A stretch of DNA of 64,000 bases from Thaumasiovibrio sp047250365 (GCF_047250365.1 NZ_JBLBVL010000001.1:1-64000), one strand, 5' to 3'. Numbered from the stretch's first letter, positions 8,856 to 18,973 are shown. Notes: generated from the sequence alone by a model not told the origin. Made by a program: numbers and translations.

Positions 8856-10247
8856 TTAAGCAGCAACCGATACGACAGTTTCATCTTTAACCAAATTATT
8901 CAACCAACGACGACCAATAATCCGATGCGAAGTAAGCCCTATTTTTACCACTTCTTCGGTTAAGATAATGCCCATCACCCAATGGAGTGGCCAGCCCAAC
9001 ACCAAGCCGGTATAAAACGCGAGTGGGATCCCCACACCCCATTGTGCAAACAGATCAATAAAAATAGTGTATTTTATGTCGCCACCACTCTTAAGCACCC
9101 CACCAATACCGACCATATTGAACACTTTTAAACTCAGCCCAATCGACATGATCAGGGTGACATTTAGAGCTAAATCGACATTTGGCATATTGGCCGCCGC
9201 CAGTAAAAACCGCACCTGCTGGTTTAACGTTAAAATACTCAACGCAACAATCAGAGCGAGCAAAACACTGCATGCAATTAAACACCATGATTGATGGAAA
9301 GCACGCTCATAGTTTTCTGCGCCAAGTTCATGCCCTAGCAACGTCGCTGCCGCTACTGCAAAACCAATAAAGGCAGAAATAAGCACCCCTTCTATCGGTG
9401 ATAACAAACTGATGATCGCCAGTTCAGTCACACCTAGCTGACCAACAATAAGGTTATATACCAATATACCCACGGCCCAACCCGCATCATGAATAATCAT
9501 CGGTAGTGCGACCTTTAAGTACTTTCTACGTGCCTTTAACTCCCACGCCAACTTGAACTCTGAAACTTTTGGAAAAATATCTTCATAATGGCGTTTCGCC
9601 ACCCAAACAAGGATAACTGTTTGGATCAATCGAGAGATCGTCGTACCAATAGCTGCCCCTGCGACACCCAATTCAGGAAAACCAAACAGACCAAAAATTA
9701 GTAACGCATTCAAGCTTGCATTAATGCCGACAGCAATAAAGCCAATAACAGTAGGCAAACGCGCTTCTCCAACCGAGCGCAGTGCCGCTTCTAATGGCAC
9801 CACAACGGCTGTCGCCATGATGCTACACCCAGTGATCATCAAGTACTGGGTGGCAGAATCGACAAAAGCACTATCATCAGCAACCACTTGAACAATTTCA
9901 CGTGGAATAAAAGTATAAAGCAACGCAAACGGAATGCTAAAAACAACTGATATTACCCACGTTTGCAAGAGTGTTCTTCTTACGCCTTGCATGTTTCCAG
10001 CCCCAAAAAACTGAGACGCCAATACGCTAACCGCACCACTCGCACCAACAATAAGAAGCAGGTTGAAGAAGAAAATTCGGTTCCCGACGCCCACTGCCGC
10101 TACATGCGACTCTCCAAGTTGCGATACCATTAAAATATCGACCAACCCAAGGACGGCAAATAACATGCATTGCACCGACACTGGCAGTGCTAACCGCATT
10201 GTTTTATGCCAGAACTGCTTATCGGCTGAAGATTTCCACGTATGCAT
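8856..10247 (-). CDS. MATE-family efflux transporter (second of three)
   Basis: 463 residues, about twelve transmembrane segments. The N-terminal half contains GLVDILMVSQLGESHVAAVG and SQFFGAGNMQGVRR, typical MATE elements. The second half repeats the pattern (GHELGAENYERA). It exports cationic or aromatic compounds by Na+ or H+ antiport in the family; substrate unknown here. It is divergent from an AraC-type regulator gene about 100 bp away, which may control it. It is not close in sequence to the other two MATE proteins in the window as judged by eye. Confidence 0.9.
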   Translation of the reverse strand: MHTWKSSADKQFWHKTMRLALPVSVQCMLFAVLGLVDILMVSQLGESHVAAVGVGNRIFFFNLLLIVGASGAVSVLASQFFGAGNMQGVRRTLLQTWVISVVFSIPFALLYTFIPREIVQVVADDSAFVDSATQYLMITGCSIMATAVVVPLEAALRSVGEARLPTVIGFIAVGINASLNALLIFGLFGFPELGVAGAAIGTTISRLIQTVILVWVAKRHYEDIFPKVSEFKLAWELKARRKYLKVALPMIIHDAGWAVGILVYNLIVGQLGVTELAIISLLSPIEGVLISAFIGFAVAAATLLGHELGAENYERAFHQSWCLIACSVLLALIVALSILTLNQQVRFLLAAANMPNVDLALNVTLIMSIGLSLKVFNMVGIGGVLKSGGDIKYTIFIDLFAQWGVGIPLAFYTGLVLGWPLHWVMGIILTEEVVKIGLTSHRIIGRRWLNNLVKDETVVSVAA

Positions 10248-10349
10248 TTTTTGCCCTCCTCTTTATCGCGGCTTTGTGACAGTGATCATACGCGTTCGTG
10301 ATAATAATCTCTTATTCTAAGGCAACAAAAACTTTTGCGAGACTATCAA

Positions 10350-11189
10350 ATGGTTTGGCCGGAACATCTATACATATCAGAAAAATCCAAACAGCTGATT
10401 ATTGACCATAGTCAGCTTTATGCGCTAGAACTTAATCAAATCACTCAGTGCGGTTATACCGATGCATGCGAGACATTTGATATCTCACGTTCCAATCCTG
10501 AAAAACAGATTGTACTGTTTAGTATTCATGGTAGTGGTATCGTCACAACGCCTAATAGTGAGCATCATCTTACCGCCAATACAGTTATCTATCTGCCCGC
10601 ACATATTCCGCACCGCATTACGTTAAACAGTGAACGCTGGGACAGTTGCTGGATGATCATTGAACCACAAGGACACTTAGCTGAGCAGTTACCGAATGGT
10701 GTGCAGTTTCAAGACAGTGCCAATGCAGGGTTAGTCAAAAAGATCATCGACTGTATTCACCACAGTATGCATAGTGGTTATCCGCTTGAGCAACAGATGA
10801 CAGCTCTGCAGGTTGAACAACTGCGGCTCTTGGTAACGCATCGCCTACCCAGCGCAATGACAAATGGACAAATTCGGCTACAAAAAGTGTTCCAACGTGT
10901 ACAGCAACAGCTTCATCGTAATTGGTCAATCGCTGATCTCGCCGCCATTCATCCATGTTCAGAGCCTCACTTTCATCGGCTCTGTCAACAGCATTTAGGG
11001 CGTACACCTATGGCACAACTGACTCACCTTCGCATGGAGCATGCCAGCAGAATGTTGATCAGCTCTGACTACCCTATCCAGCATATTTGTGAGTCAATAG
11101 GCTACCCTAATCCTGCAAACTTCAGCACAAGGTTCAAAAAATGGAGTACCTTAACACCAAGACAGTATCGGCAACGTTTTGGGCAATAG
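10350..11189 (+). CDS. AraC-family transcriptional regulator
   Basis: 279 residues: an N-terminal cupin-like ligand domain (HGSGIVTTPNSEHHLTANTVIYLPAHIPHRI, a typical AraC arm with His-rich barrel) and a C-terminal pair of helix-turn-helix motifs (about 185-278). The second contains QHICESIGYPNPANFSTRFKKW, the AraC signature. It is divergent to the MATE gene with a shared ~100 bp control region, so it probably regulates that exporter. An in-frame TTG at 10335 is an alternative start, with AAGG 12 bases upstream. Confidence 0.88.
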   Translation: MVWPEHLYISEKSKQLIIDHSQLYALELNQITQCGYTDACETFDISRSNPEKQIVLFSIHGSGIVTTPNSEHHLTANTVIYLPAHIPHRITLNSERWDSCWMIIEPQGHLAEQLPNGVQFQDSANAGLVKKIIDCIHHSMHSGYPLEQQMTALQVEQLRLLVTHRLPSAMTNGQIRLQKVFQRVQQQLHRNWSIADLAAIHPCSEPHFHRLCQQHLGRTPMAQLTHLRMEHASRMLISSDYPIQHICESIGYPNPANFSTRFKKWSTLTPRQYRQRFGQ

Positions 11190-11308
11190 CGCGTATTTAG
11201 TCAACAACAAAACTGCCTATAAAGGGAAAGCAAGATGCCGCCACCATTTGCATCATATATACGATCCGGTATATAAAGAAACCCATAGTCATCAGTGGAT
11301 AGAATGTA

Positions 11309-11758
11309 ATGTTTAAACAACTTAAAATTCTTTTTCGTCAGCTCGCTAACGAGAGTGCAAGTAGTGGTGCGATTGATACGCCAACAATGAATTTAGCGAT
11401 GGCGAGTCTCCTTTGCGAAGTGTCGCGTGCCGACAACACCATTGATGAAAAAGAGCATCTTGCTAAAATCCACCAGCTACAACTGCTGCTAGACATAACA
11501 GAGCAAGAAGCGTCAATGTTATTACAACAAGCAAAAAGTCATAGCGAGAAAGCCATCTCTTTATACGATTTCACGTCGAAGTTACGCGAACTTGGGCAGG
11601 ACGAACGTTACCTCCTTATCGAAGCCATGTGGCAAGTTGCCTATGCTGATGGTGTATTAGACCCATTAGAAGAAGCCGTTATTCGCCAAGTAGCCGACTT
11701 AATCTACCTCGACCACAGTGAGTACATCCGCGCTAAGCTGTCTGTTCAGTCTGCTTAG
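11309..11758 (+). CDS. TerB-like domain protein
   Basis: 149 residues, all-helical. The TerB/DjlA-type repeat is visible twice: EVSRADNTIDEKE near residue 35-47 and QVAYADGVLDPLEEAVIRQVADLI near 108-132. The acidic DG/DN loops in this fold can bind divalent metal. TerB-like proteins are best known from tellurite resistance loci, but no ter operon is present here, so resistance should not be assumed. It stands alone, cytoplasmic, with an unremarkable ATG start. Confidence 0.82.
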   Translation: MFKQLKILFRQLANESASSGAIDTPTMNLAMASLLCEVSRADNTIDEKEHLAKIHQLQLLLDITEQEASMLLQQAKSHSEKAISLYDFTSKLRELGQDERYLLIEAMWQVAYADGVLDPLEEAVIRQVADLIYLDHSEYIRAKLSVQSA

Positions 11759-11940
11759 TCGATTAAAGCCTTAATTGTCTCGATGATATGAAGAGTGTAT
11801 TAATCTCAATACGTCATTATAAACCGAGCAATTTTTATTAAAAATTAGAATCATGCAACATCGCTGCACCATCAACTTTTTCAGTACTTTTCCTTACACG
11901 CTGCATGCTAAGATGCTAATGAATAAGTAAGGAGGTTAGC

Positions 11941-12093
11941 ATGACAAGAGTACTATTTTGGGCAGTAATAGGCTTGATTTGCTATTTCTATTTTATCACT
12001 ACCTCCGATTTTGAAATTGCAAAAGAGCTACGCCAAGAGCATCTTGATACTATCCGCCATTTTGCCAGCGGTATACAAGAGCTACTGCATTAA
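11941..12093 (+). CDS. Small single-pass membrane protein, 50 aa
   Basis: A 50-residue frame begins at ATG 11941 with an excellent ribosome-binding site (AAGGAGG about 6 bases upstream). Residues 4-20 are a hydrophobic segment (VLFWAVIGLICYFYFIT). The remaining 30 residues are a charged amphipathic helix. The strong translation signal makes this a real gene. No family recognised; small proteins of this shape often modulate membrane complexes, but that is only a general expectation. It lies between the TerB-like gene and the HrpB-like helicase gene. Confidence 0.72.
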   Translation: MTRVLFWAVIGLICYFYFITTSDFEIAKELRQEHLDTIRHFASGIQELLH

Positions 12094-12174
12094 CTGCACA
12101 ATCGCCGTTTCCATTTCATTCTGTGATACAGCTAATGTACACTTTAGCCATTCGTGACATATGAACGGCTTACC

Positions 12175-14526
12175 ATGCAATTACCCATTGATATTCTTAA
12201 AGATGAATTCATCACAACCCTCTCTCAACACCACGTCGTGGTTGAAGCAGAAACCGGATCTGGAAAGTCAACACGCCTACCTATTTGGGCGCAACAAGCT
12301 GGCCGCGTCTTAGTTGTTCAACCGAGACGGATTGCGTGTACATCATTAGCACAGTACTTAGCGAAACAGCAATCAGAGTCAGTTGGCGAAAGTATTGGTT
12401 ATGCCGTCAAGTTCGAAGCTCATTTCTCGGCTCACTCTCGAAGTGTTTTTGTTACACCCGGTGTTGCACTACGTTGGTACAGTGAAAATCAACTTCAAGA
12501 TTATGATGTCGTCATTATTGATGAAATGCACCTACGTCGTTGGGATACAGATTTACTGCTTTCGTTGTTAAAACAACACAACCAACACCGTTTAGTTGTC
12601 ACCTCTGCCACGCTCAATAGTCAAAAATTCGGTGACTATATTAACGGCCAAGTCTTAAAAGCCCATGGGCGCTGCTACGATGTCGATGTTACTCATTTTG
12701 CTCATGACATTCGTACCGATCCTGATAGCCGTCAACTAGACGCGAAAGTAAAAGAGGCGATAGCCAGCTATATGCCGCAAACTAAAGGCGATGTTCTGGT
12801 TTTTCTTCCGGGCAGAAAAGAGATCCAACAATGCCAAAGCATACTGTCTTCCATCAATGCAGATGTCATTCCATTACACGCCAGTGTCAGTGACGATGAG
12901 CGCCAGAAAGCACTCGCTCCGCCAACCGATTATCGGCGCATTATATTAGCAACCAACGTGGCAGAAACATCACTTACCATCCCTGGTGTTACGCTCATCA
13001 TTGACTCAGGCTTAGAACGCCGTACTCATCAGCGCAATGGTCGAACCGTGCTGAGTTTGCATCGCATCTCTCAAGCCAGCGCAGAGCAGAGAAAAGGGCG
13101 AGCTGGACGAGTCAGTCATGGGCTTTGTGTACGACTCTACGGCGCGTCCGCTCCATTAGAAGCGGTCACACCGCCAGATATGCAACGAGAAGAGCTTATC
13201 GAACCTATGTTAGCAGCGGCGGCCTGTGGATACCGATTAGCAGACTTACCGTTATTGGAACCTTTACCCGCTAAAACCAGTGAGCAAGCGACTGAACGGC
13301 TGCAAGCAATGGCAGCCATTGATGAAAGTGGCACGATCACCCCACACGGTGAAAAACTTTACCCTTTACCAATCGACCCGCTGTTTGCTCACTTAATTAC
13401 AGCAATGCCAGACAAAGCAACCCAAGAAGCGATGGTTGATCTCGCCAGCGCACTGAGTGTACCGCAACGCTTATACACGCTGCCGACCGATGAAGAAAAT
13501 AGAGAAGTATTAGATCTATGGGACCCGTTACACTGTGATGCAAACTGTCTGATTCAAGCTGTCAGAGGAAACGTCAGTGATCAGTTAACGCTAAGCCCAG
13601 ATAGCATTAGAGAAGCGCGCCAAAATACTCATCAAATTCGTGAGGCATTATCACTCCCACACCTTGATGCTGCCAGTCGCCTTCCTCGAGAAAAGTGGCT
13701 CAATGCCATCATTGCTGCAGCACCAGAATTGGTGTTTGTCCGCCGTCAACGACGACATGACGCCATGGGTAATGGCGACAGCGAAGTGACCGCAGCACGA
13801 GAAAGCCGCGTTCGCGACCAAGATATCGCCTTCATCGTATTTGATCAGTTTCACCTGCCTGGCAAAGGTAAAAAGCAGACACTGAATTTGGCCACCTGTT
13901 GCGCCCCTATCCCACTGCGCCTATTAATTGACAATGACTTGGGCGAACTAACATTAACCAAGAGCCAAGTAAAAGAGGGAGAGGGAGAGGTGGTTGTCGA
14001 GCAGCAACGTCTCTATGCTGGTCGCGTTATCGAAACCATTTCTTCCGCGCCAGATAGTAATAATGTTGCCGAAGCAGCGTTAATACTGATCAAAAAGAAT
14101 CAATTGCTTCCGGAGCTTTTCAATAAAATTAAGTACGACATTCTGCAATGGAACCTCTATCAGGAACTGGCAGACTGTTCACCTCATCACGCTGTGAGCT
14201 ATACCGACCCAGAACAATGGTTATTAACACAGCTTATCGCCTTAGAGCTTGACGATATTGAAGACTTAGCCATGTTCAGTGCAGATGACTTTATTTTTGA
14301 AGGGATACCCGATTGGGAACGTGCAGATTTTGATGCGCTTTATCCTCGTTATTTGCAGTTAGCCGATCTAAATCTCGACGTAGAGTACGCAGGCAAAGGT
14401 AAACGTGTGACTGTGGTTTACCATAGTGGCAAACGTAAGACTGGTCCAAAGCGATGGGAACTACCCAACTGGAAAGGATGGAAAATTCAATACCGAAAAG
14501 CCAGCCGCATTATCGACATTCGTTAA
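12175..14526 (+). CDS. DEAH-box helicase, HrpB-like
   Basis: 783 residues. Motif I is EAETGSGKS near residue 27-35, motif II is DEMH (a DEAH variant), motif III is TSAT, and motif VI is QRKGRAGR, followed by a helicase-associated domain. This is the HrpA/HrpB branch of superfamily 2. Length is near HrpB (about 810), but the C-terminus (KRKTGPKRWELPNWKGWKIQYRKA) differs from the E. coli HrpB end that I remember, so orthology is not certain. Start at ATG 12175 fits the helicase N-terminus; an in-frame GTG at 12154 is possible. It is probably an RNA-dependent ATPase. Confidence 0.85.
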   Translation: MQLPIDILKDEFITTLSQHHVVVEAETGSGKSTRLPIWAQQAGRVLVVQPRRIACTSLAQYLAKQQSESVGESIGYAVKFEAHFSAHSRSVFVTPGVALRWYSENQLQDYDVVIIDEMHLRRWDTDLLLSLLKQHNQHRLVVTSATLNSQKFGDYINGQVLKAHGRCYDVDVTHFAHDIRTDPDSRQLDAKVKEAIASYMPQTKGDVLVFLPGRKEIQQCQSILSSINADVIPLHASVSDDERQKALAPPTDYRRIILATNVAETSLTIPGVTLIIDSGLERRTHQRNGRTVLSLHRISQASAEQRKGRAGRVSHGLCVRLYGASAPLEAVTPPDMQREELIEPMLAAAACGYRLADLPLLEPLPAKTSEQATERLQAMAAIDESGTITPHGEKLYPLPIDPLFAHLITAMPDKATQEAMVDLASALSVPQRLYTLPTDEENREVLDLWDPLHCDANCLIQAVRGNVSDQLTLSPDSIREARQNTHQIREALSLPHLDAASRLPREKWLNAIIAAAPELVFVRRQRRHDAMGNGDSEVTAARESRVRDQDIAFIVFDQFHLPGKGKKQTLNLATCCAPIPLRLLIDNDLGELTLTKSQVKEGEGEVVVEQQRLYAGRVIETISSAPDSNNVAEAALILIKKNQLLPELFNKIKYDILQWNLYQELADCSPHHAVSYTDPEQWLLTQLIALELDDIEDLAMFSADDFIFEGIPDWERADFDALYPRYLQLADLNLDVEYAGKGKRVTVVYHSGKRKTGPKRWELPNWKGWKIQYRKASRIIDIR

Positions 14527-14552
14527 CAAAACAGAAGCACTAATAACCATTT

Positions 14553-14575
14553 CAGAAGGGATCTTGGCCCTTCTG
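14553..14575 (+). terminator. Hairpin after HrpB-like gene
   Basis: An 8-bp perfect stem (14553-14560 with 14568-14575) has a 7-nt loop, 27 bp after the stop codon. No T-run follows, so termination may be Rho-assisted or the hairpin may only protect the 3' end. Confidence 0.5.
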
Positions 14576-14723
14576 GTCAGCATTTACGCCAATTTATTGG
14601 ATTAGATCGCACATTTACGAAAACAACAATTAAAATTGCATAAAATGAGCTTATTGATGCTTTGCAATATATTCATTTAGCGTTACTATCCTTGCTCCTG
14701 TTCTACACAATAACCGTGCCTTC

Positions 14724-16412
14724 ATGAATAACTCAAAACGTCCATTATATATCCCATATGCAGGCCCAGCTCTGCTTGAAACACCACTGCTAAACAAAGG
14801 AAGCGCTTTCTCTACAGAAGAGCGTATGTTCTTCAACCTTGAAGGCTTACTGCCTGAGGCTATCGAGTCGATTGAAGAGCAAGCCGAGCGTGCTTACAAG
14901 CAGTATTGCGAATTTGAAAATGATATAGATAAGCACATCTATCTACGCAATATTCAAGATACCAATGAGACACTCTATTTCCGTCTTATTCAAAACCACA
15001 TCACAGAGATGATGCCTATCATCTATACACCAACAGTTGGTGCCGCCTGTGAGAATTTCTCTAATATCTATCGTCGTGCTCGCGGGTTGTTCATCTCATA
15101 CCCGAACCGTGACCGTATCGACGACATGCTTAACAATGCTTCTCGTCAAAACGTAAAAGTGATTGTTGTTACTGATGGTGAGCGTATTTTAGGTCTTGGT
15201 GACCAAGGTATCGGCGGCATGGGCATCCCAATTGGTAAACTGGCACTTTATACCGCATGTGGTGGTATCAGCCCAGCTTATACGCTACCAATTGTGCTTG
15301 ATGTAGGTACCAATAACCCGCAACGCCTATCAGACCCAATGTACATGGGTTGGCGCCATCCTCGAATCAGCGGTGACGAATACAACGAATTTGTAGAAGA
15401 GTTCATGCTAGCGGTTAAACGCCGTTGGCCAGAAGCGTTGATTCAGTTTGAAGACTTTGCTCAAAAGAATGCAATGCCTCTTCTTGAAGAATACAAAGAT
15501 CGTTTCTGCTGCTTTAATGATGATATTCAAGGTACCGCTTCAGTCTCAGTCGGCTCTCTACTAGCAGCAAGCCGTGCTGCAGGCAAAAAACTATCTGATC
15601 AAACCGTTACATTTGTTGGTGCAGGTTCTGCTGGCTGTGGTATTGCCGAAGCTATTATCGCGCAAATGGTTGCTGAAGGTTTAACGGAAGCCCAAGCGCG
15701 TGAGCGTATCTTCATGGTTGACCGTTGGGGTCTTCTGACAGATAAGATGCCAAACCTTCTAGATTTTCAAAAGAAACTCGTTCAAAAACAAAATATTGTT
15801 GATGGGTGGGCATCTGATGATAGCGGTATTTCACTGATCGATGTCATGCGAAATGCAAAACCAACCGTTCTGATTGGTGTTTCTGGCGTACCAGGGCTAT
15901 TTAGTGAAGATGTCATCAAAGAGATGTACGCGCATTGTGAAAAGCCGATTGTTTTCCCTCTATCTAACCCGACAAGTCGCGTAGAGGCAACGCCAGAAGA
16001 CATTATCCGCTGGACAGACGGTAACGCTTTAGTTGCAACGGGTAGCCCATTTGAACCAGTGAGCTACAACGGTAAGCGTTTCCCTATCGCACAGTGTAAC
16101 AACAGCTACATCTTCCCAGGCATCGGTCTAGGCGTATTGGCTGTTAATGCAACCCGTGTTACCGACGAAATGTTGATGGAAGCAAGCCGAGCACTTGCGG
16201 AATGCTCTCCGATGGCATTATCTGGTGAAGGTGCCCTACTACCGCCACTAGAAGACATTCATCATGTTTCGAAGCACATTGCTTTTGCAGTCGCAAAACA
16301 AGCGATGTTACAGGGCAAAGCATCCAAGAACACCGATGAACGCTTAAAAGAGAAAATTGAACAAAACTTCTGGAAGCCACTGTACCGCCGTTATAAGCGT
16401 ACATCTTTCTAA
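14724..16412 (+). CDS. maeA: NAD-dependent malic enzyme
   Basis: 562 residues, the normal MaeA (SfcA) length. It oxidatively decarboxylates malate to pyruvate with NAD+ in the cytoplasm. Visible features are the catalytic Tyr101 in IIYTPTVG, the GIGGMGIPIGKLALYTACGG region with the catalytic Lys, metal ligands in QFEDFAQKNA and FNDDIQGTASV, and the Rossmann loop GAGSAGCGIAEA. Start at ATG 14724 gives the expected N-terminus, although the ribosome-binding site is weak. It is monocistronic with a good terminator downstream. Confidence 0.96.
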   Translation: MNNSKRPLYIPYAGPALLETPLLNKGSAFSTEERMFFNLEGLLPEAIESIEEQAERAYKQYCEFENDIDKHIYLRNIQDTNETLYFRLIQNHITEMMPIIYTPTVGAACENFSNIYRRARGLFISYPNRDRIDDMLNNASRQNVKVIVVTDGERILGLGDQGIGGMGIPIGKLALYTACGGISPAYTLPIVLDVGTNNPQRLSDPMYMGWRHPRISGDEYNEFVEEFMLAVKRRWPEALIQFEDFAQKNAMPLLEEYKDRFCCFNDDIQGTASVSVGSLLAASRAAGKKLSDQTVTFVGAGSAGCGIAEAIIAQMVAEGLTEAQARERIFMVDRWGLLTDKMPNLLDFQKKLVQKQNIVDGWASDDSGISLIDVMRNAKPTVLIGVSGVPGLFSEDVIKEMYAHCEKPIVFPLSNPTSRVEATPEDIIRWTDGNALVATGSPFEPVSYNGKRFPIAQCNNSYIFPGIGLGVLAVNATRVTDEMLMEASRALAECSPMALSGEGALLPPLEDIHHVSKHIAFAVAKQAMLQGKASKNTDERLKEKIEQNFWKPLYRRYKRTSF

Positions 16413-16436
16413 TTCCGCTTAAGCGCATACGAATTG

Positions 16437-16459
16437 AAGCCACCGCAAGGTGGCTTTTT
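16437..16459 (+). terminator. Intrinsic terminator of maeA
   Basis: An 8-bp stem (16437-16444 with 16449-16456) has a GCAA tetraloop and continues into a T-run. It lies 24 bp after the maeA stop codon. Confidence 0.88.
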
Positions 16460-16565
16460 CATTTTGTTATAATTCAAAATGTTACTTCGCTCAAACACGA
16501 AATAAGATTATACTGCAATGAGTTTTCACTAAATCGCATGCTGATTCACAAGGCACATTAACTCA

Positions 16566-17336
16566 ATGAAGTACCTAACTCTTACTCATTTGCGTCATAC
16601 TTTACTTGTTTTTCTCGTGATGATTCTATCCGGCGGTGCAGCGTTAATCTCTCTTGATCAGTGGATCAGCTTTCGATACCGACATGATGTCTATGACAAC
16701 ATCAACGACATTCCAGAACGCCGCATAGGCATGGTGCTTGGAACCAGTAAATACATAGGCCGGACACTAAATTGGTTTTATCAGCATCGAATAGACAGTG
16801 CGCTTGCGTTATACAAAGCAGGCAAAGTGCACACATTATTGTTAAGTGGTGACAATGCCCATCGTTCATACAACGAACCATGGACCATGAAACGAGATTT
16901 CCTCAAGGCAGACATCCCTGAAAAAGATATCGTTCTTGATTATGCGGGTTTTCGAACGCTAGATTCTGTTGTTAGAGCAAACAAGATCTTCGAAGCCAAT
17001 GAATTAGTTATCATTACACAGCGCTTTCACTGTGAACGTGCCCTATTTATTGCTGAGCATTATGATATTGATGCTATCTGTTTTGTTGCTCCGATGCCGG
17101 GAGGCTACGCAGGGTTTAAAATTCGACTAAGGGAAGTACTTGCAAGGGCGAATGCCCTGCTTGATGTCTACGTCCTCGATAAGCAACCTAAATTTCTTGG
17201 CGACCCCATTCCAATTGATAGCGATGAACTCATCGAAGCCAGTGATGATACCGACACGCCAGAAACTATCGACACGCAAGAAATTATCGAGACAACTGAG
17301 AAACCTGCTCTTCCCCCTGAACAACCGCTACCCTAG
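16566..17336 (+). CDS. sanA: SanA/YdcF-family (DUF218) inner-membrane protein
   Basis: 256 residues with one N-terminal transmembrane segment (about 12-32) and a periplasmic DUF218 domain. Family marks are VLGTSKYIGRTLNWFYQHRIDSAL, LLLSGDNAHRSYNEPWTMKRDFL and VITQRFHCERALFIAEH, which match SanA, the envelope-barrier protein linked to vancomycin exclusion in E. coli. The last 40 residues are acidic and Thr/Glu-rich (repeats of ETIDTQEI type), longer than the E. coli tail (239 aa total). Enzymatic activity is unknown. Confidence 0.88.
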   Translation: MKYLTLTHLRHTLLVFLVMILSGGAALISLDQWISFRYRHDVYDNINDIPERRIGMVLGTSKYIGRTLNWFYQHRIDSALALYKAGKVHTLLLSGDNAHRSYNEPWTMKRDFLKADIPEKDIVLDYAGFRTLDSVVRANKIFEANELVIITQRFHCERALFIAEHYDIDAICFVAPMPGGYAGFKIRLREVLARANALLDVYVLDKQPKFLGDPIPIDSDELIEASDDTDTPETIDTQEIIETTEKPALPPEQPLP

Positions 17337-17776
17337 CGCTTCCATCTCCGAAGGCTTATTAAAGAACAATGGGCTTACTTTGCACTTTAACATTCAAGAC
17401 TTAATTTTATTTTATGAATCATGAGATCAACAAAAAGCCCTTTCTCTAACCAAAACCTGAGAAAATCACCCCGAAAGTCTCAACTATCTCACCAAGTCGA
17501 TCAAAGCAATTCTCGACATTTTGTTGCTAGCCAGCGCTATGCTATGAATATACTCCTCCTTATAGTGACTCCTTAGCATCATACAATCACACCGCCACTG
17601 TTCAAGTTGTCACCATAACCCCGCGCAACAAACTTTTGGACAAAAGTGTGTCAGTGGTTTTGCTAAATTAGCATTTGACGAATAATCTCAGGTATTGCAG
17701 AACCTCTTTTAGATCGGCTAAAGCAACTCATCCACCACAGAGGAGTTCGTTGAGTGCTCTAATTCAACTTAGCTTT
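17337..17776. other. Intergenic region with degenerate repeat copy A
   Basis: 440 bp between convergent genes without a supported ORF. It contains a 16-bp palindrome (17632-17638 with 17641-17647) and, at about 17648-17710, a stretch that resembles 18784-18843 on the other side of the DUF6544-like gene. Both copies keep the word CTAAATTAGCA and a small hairpin at the same place. Confidence 0.5.
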
Positions 17777-18619
17777 CTAATTCGTCGCGGTTATAAAGCG
17801 AAAATCGGTGACTTGCGCTTTGAAAAATGGGAAGTACTCTGATTCTCCATACATATTCCCAGCTTCAACATAAAACGGGATTTTATAACCTCCAATATCA
17901 CGAAAATCAGATAACTTCCCACCAAATGGCTGACTTCGATACTTCCCTTCGGGGTTCGCATTCGTCCACCGATTAAAGTGTATTTCAACAGGCATTCCGG
18001 TTTCAGATATCAGCAAGTTAAGCGTTATAGACATGTTTTCATGATTAAGAGTTACTTTCATATGTTCAGAGCCCACATCATGCCACACTGTATCCGGGTG
18101 AAGTAACAAAAATCCGGGAGTCCAAAATGCAGACTCAGCCATATACCTATCAAAAGCAGATCTTCTATGGTCTAAGCTATAGCCAGCACGTGCTACTGGA
18201 AATAAACCAAGCAGATTAAAACGGGTCCACTTACTAGAATCTGATCCAGAAATAGGCAGCTTACTATCAAATCGTGACTGCCAAATGAAGCCTTCTGGAG
18301 CGGCAAGAATCTGGCTAGCTGACATAGTCATATATTCTGGAGATTCTTTAGAACCTAAGCTGAACTCACCTTTCATATCAATTTCAGCATGAGGAAAAAG
18401 AGGTGTTCCTTCACTAATTGCAAATTTAAAATATCGCTTAGCCGCATCTGGCAAGTCTTTAATCAACTCTTTACTAAAAATAGCTTGACTCATTGGCTTA
18501 CTCTTTAAAGAGTTCCACTCCTTTACAAGTTCAGCGCTATCACGGTACTTGAGAATAGCGAGAGACACTAACGATATGCAAACAACAACTATTAGTACAT
18601 ACACAATCTTTGATATCAC
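17777..18619 (-). CDS. DUF6544-like membrane-anchored protein
   Basis: 280 residues. Residues 4-24 form a hydrophobic signal anchor; the rest is probably periplasmic. The pattern LPDAAKRYFKFAISEGTPLF, then GEFSLG, APEGFIWQSRF and the later GMPVEIHF/GGYKIPFYVEAG resembles the DUF6544 family as I remember it. Start is GTG at 18619 with GAGG 7 bases upstream. It stands between two degenerate copies of a non-coding repeat, which may mark an inserted segment. Function unknown. Confidence 0.65.
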   Translation of the reverse strand: MISKIVYVLIVVVCISLVSLAILKYRDSAELVKEWNSLKSKPMSQAIFSKELIKDLPDAAKRYFKFAISEGTPLFPHAEIDMKGEFSLGSKESPEYMTMSASQILAAPEGFIWQSRFDSKLPISGSDSSKWTRFNLLGLFPVARAGYSLDHRRSAFDRYMAESAFWTPGFLLLHPDTVWHDVGSEHMKVTLNHENMSITLNLLISETGMPVEIHFNRWTNANPEGKYRSQPFGGKLSDFRDIGGYKIPFYVEAGNMYGESEYFPFFKAQVTDFRFITATN

Positions 18620-18973
18620 TTGGTAGCCTCAAACACAATCATCAATATGCAATCATGAGATTATACTGCGAGACATAAATTGAGCAAAGTCTCACTTAAG
18701 TTAATCTGATGATCATGAGTCCAAACTTGTTTTGGGGCAAATGTAAGTTACGTTCGAGCTAACTCCAAAGAACGACAATTCTGAGTCAGTAGCCTCACTA
18801 AATTAGCAACTCATGAATTATTAGAGATATCGCAAATCTCTAATCTGGCGGCCTAATTCACTCACCCCTTTCAAGCAAGTATCGATATCATAGAAAAGCG
18901 CAACTTCGGTCATGTAACCCTAGCAGGATAACCATACTATGTTCACACCTTCTGATTTGAGACAGTTTAACCC
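18620..18973. other. Intergenic region with degenerate repeat copy B
   Basis: 354 bp between the divergent DUF6544-like and AraC/GyrI-type genes; it must hold both promoters. At 18820-18844 there is a perfect 9-bp hairpin (18820-18828 with 18836-18844, loop of 7). The segment 18784-18843 aligns by eye with 17648-17710, at about two thirds identity. No ORF supported. Confidence 0.5.

Noticed and set aside
11309..11758. Tellurite resistance locus
   Set aside because: Only an isolated TerB-like fold is present; no terA, terC, terD or terZ neighbours.
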